Shown piece by piece: positions 33,521-34,815 of a stretch of DNA of 34,815 nt (position 1 is the first letter of the stretch; every line of letters starts with the position of its first letter). The notes under the pieces are model-generated. The model had not been told where the DNA came from and ran no database searches. It was given only the letters and a program-made list of their open reading frames with translations. Source of the DNA: Streptomyces sp. SBT349 (GTDB taxonomy: Bacteria > Actinomycetota > Actinomycetes > Streptomycetales > Streptomycetaceae). The DNA is taken from positions 1 to 34,815 of the forward strand of contig NZ_LAVK01000031.1 in the NCBI RefSeq assembly GCF_001083795.1. Direction: 5' to 3'. The translations under genes and the position numbers were made by a program.

Positions 33521-34815
33521 ATGGACGCTCACACACCGGTCGCCATCGTGGGAATGGACTGCCGCTTCCCCGGAGCCGACTCCCCCCGTGCCCTGTGGGA
33601 CCTCCTCCTGGCCGGGCGCCATGTCGCGTCCCCGCTGCCGGAGGACCGCGGCTGGGACCTGGCGCGGCTCCACCACGCCGACCCCGACGTCGAGGGCACC
33701 ACCTACGTGCGCCGCGCCGGGTTCCTCGACGACGTCGCGGGATTCGACGCCGGGCTCTTCGGCATCGGCCCGCGCGAGGCGTCCGCGATGGACCCCCAGC
33801 AGCGGCTCCTGCTGGAGAGCGCGTGGACGTCCCTGGAACGCGCCCGCATCGCACCCGGCTCCCTGCGCGGCAGCCGCACCGGCGTGTACGTGGGCCTGTG
33901 CGAGAGCTTCTACGACACCCTGTTGCGCCAGGACGGACGGGACGCCTCGGGCCTCGAAAGCTATCTGCTGACCGGCACCGCCCTGAGCGTCGCCTCGGGC
34001 CGCATCTCCTACGTCCTGGGGCTCAACGGGCCCGCCCTCACCGTGGACACCGCCTGCTCCTCGGGCCTGGTGGCGCTCCACCTGGCCGTGCGGGCACTGC
34101 GCTCGGGCGAGTGCGAGACGGCCATCGCGGCCGGCGCGTCGGTGCTGGCCGCGCCCAGGATGCTGGTGCGCTTCTCGCGGCTGCGGGCGGTCGCCGCGGA
34201 CGGCGTGTCCCGGGCCTTCGCCGCCGACGCGGGAGGCTTCGTCCCCGCCGAGGGCGTCGCCGCGCTGACGCTGACGACCCTGGAACGCGCCCGGGCGACC
34301 GGACGCCCGGTGCTCGCCGTGATCCGCGGCAGCGCGGTCAACGAGGACGGCGCCAGCGAACGGCTCACCGCCCCCAGCGGCCCCGCCCAGCGGGCCGTCG
34401 TCGCCGCCGCGCTGCGGGACGCTCGCCTGAGACCGGACCAGGTCGGCGCCGTGGAGGCGCACGGCACCGGGACCCGCACCGGGGACCCCGTCGAGGCGTC
34501 CACGCTCCACCTCGGCTACGCCCGCCACCACACCGCCGAGGACCCGCTGTGGATCGGCTCGGTCAAGTCCAACATCGGTCACACCCTCGCCGCCTCCGGG
34601 CTCGCGGGCCTGATCAAGATGGTGCTGGCCCTGCACCACGAGACGCTGCCCCCGACCCTGCACGCCGAGCGCCCGACCCCGGCCGTCGACTGGTCCGAGG
34701 GAACGATGCGGCTGGTGCGGCGGGCCCGCCCCTGGCCGCGCGGGGAGGAACCGCGCCGCGCCGGGATCCTCTCCTACGGCATCAGCGGCACCAACGCCCA
34801 CGTGCTGATCGAGGA
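33521..34815 (+). CDS. type I modular polyketide synthase, N-terminal ketosynthase domain (partial)
   Basis: The gene runs off the window; 431 codons are visible. ATG 33521 has GGAGG 5 nt upstream. The ketosynthase starts at once: TPVAIVGMDCRFPG, with MDPQQRLLLESAW, active-site Cys179 in VDTACSSGL, His314 in EAHGTGT and His354 in SNIGHT. The domain ends at SGTNAHVLIEE exactly at the window edge. All three catalytic residues are present, so this is a condensing KS, not a KSQ or KS0. Only five residues precede it, with no N-terminal docking coil or ACP. FAADAGGFVPAEG differs from the usual GWGEG-type loop. Acyltransferase, reductive and ACP domains would lie beyond the window. Confidence 0.96.
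   Translation, partial: MDAHTPVAIVGMDCRFPGADSPRALWDLLLAGRHVASPLPEDRGWDLARLHHADPDVEGTTYVRRAGFLDDVAGFDAGLFGIGPREASAMDPQQRLLLESAWTSLERARIAPGSLRGSRTGVYVGLCESFYDTLLRQDGRDASGLESYLLTGTALSVASGRISYVLGLNGPALTVDTACSSGLVALHLAVRALRSGECETAIAAGASVLAAPRMLVRFSRLRAVAADGVSRAFAADAGGFVPAEGVAALTLTTLERARATGRPVLAVIRGSAVNEDGASERLTAPSGPAQRAVVAAALRDARLRPDQVGAVEAHGTGTRTGDPVEASTLHLGYARHHTAEDPLWIGSVKSNIGHTLAASGLAGLIKMVLALHHETLPPTLHAERPTPAVDWSEGTMRLVRRARPWPRGEEPRRAGILSYGISGTNAHVLIE

Noticed and set aside
1..34815. CRISPR arrays, rRNA, tRNA genes, transposases or an origin
   Set aside because: No regularly spaced repeats, cloverleaf, transposase motif or DnaA-box cluster could be seen.

Overview
The window is chromosomal DNA from a very GC-rich actinomycete, most likely Streptomyces or a close relative. 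Pointers are the near-universal G/C at third codon positions, GTG starts, a Streptomyces-type aspS beside a SpoIIE-type phosphatase, an Xre-DUF5753/DUF397 remnant, PASTA-less Ser/Thr kinase style, a DUF2277 gene, a LigB-type ATP-dependent ligase, and the start of a modular type I polyketide synthase. The genus is inferred from remembered protein families; no database search was possible.

Layout. 1-312: no gene, but a complex 164-bp inverted repeat. 313-7360: SpoIIE-type phosphatase (-), aspS (+, divergent), a TerB-like protein (-) and a CopA copper ATPase (-) with CsoR-type palindromes in its promoter. 7543-9408: a methyltransferase, a probable decayed gene on the minus strand, and an NADPH-dependent FMN reductase. 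9543-11428: a translationally coupled DrrA/DrrB-type ABC exporter pair, ended by a strong hairpin. 11495-14782: a 1095-residue STAND/AAA-type ATPase regulator (-), divergent from a DUF885 putative metallopeptidase and a GNAT acetyltransferase.

17085-20909 looks like a small rearranged island: a 5'-truncated DUF5753 regulator remnant coupled to an intact DUF397 gene; a divergent MarR/epoxide hydrolase pair with a clear operator palindrome; a second, truncated DUF397 copy in direct repeat with the first; then a second methyltransferase and a DUF2277 gene. 21032-25294: a secreted family 1 pectate lyase followed by a 1067-residue regulator. The regulator joins a LacI-like sugar-binding domain, a degenerate histidine kinase, a degenerate receiver and an AraC DNA-binding domain; the kinase lacks its phospho-accepting His and the receiver lacks its Asp.

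25374-30009: a BamE-like small protein, a small HTH protein preceded by a tandem 14-bp repeat, a ketopantoate reductase-like enzyme, a lipoprotein L,D-transpeptidase and an ATP-dependent DNA ligase. 30010-33325: an operon of a lipoprotein, a Ser/Thr kinase and a large uncharacterised protein, with an abrupt frame switch between the last two. 33521-34815: the ketosynthase domain of a type I PKS running off the window end, probably the edge of a biosynthetic cluster.

The most unusual items are the phosphorylation-dead one-protein hybrid regulator next to the pectate lyase, the DUF397 direct repeat flanking the MarR/epoxide hydrolase pair, the 164-bp inverted repeat, and the kinase-unknown frame junction.
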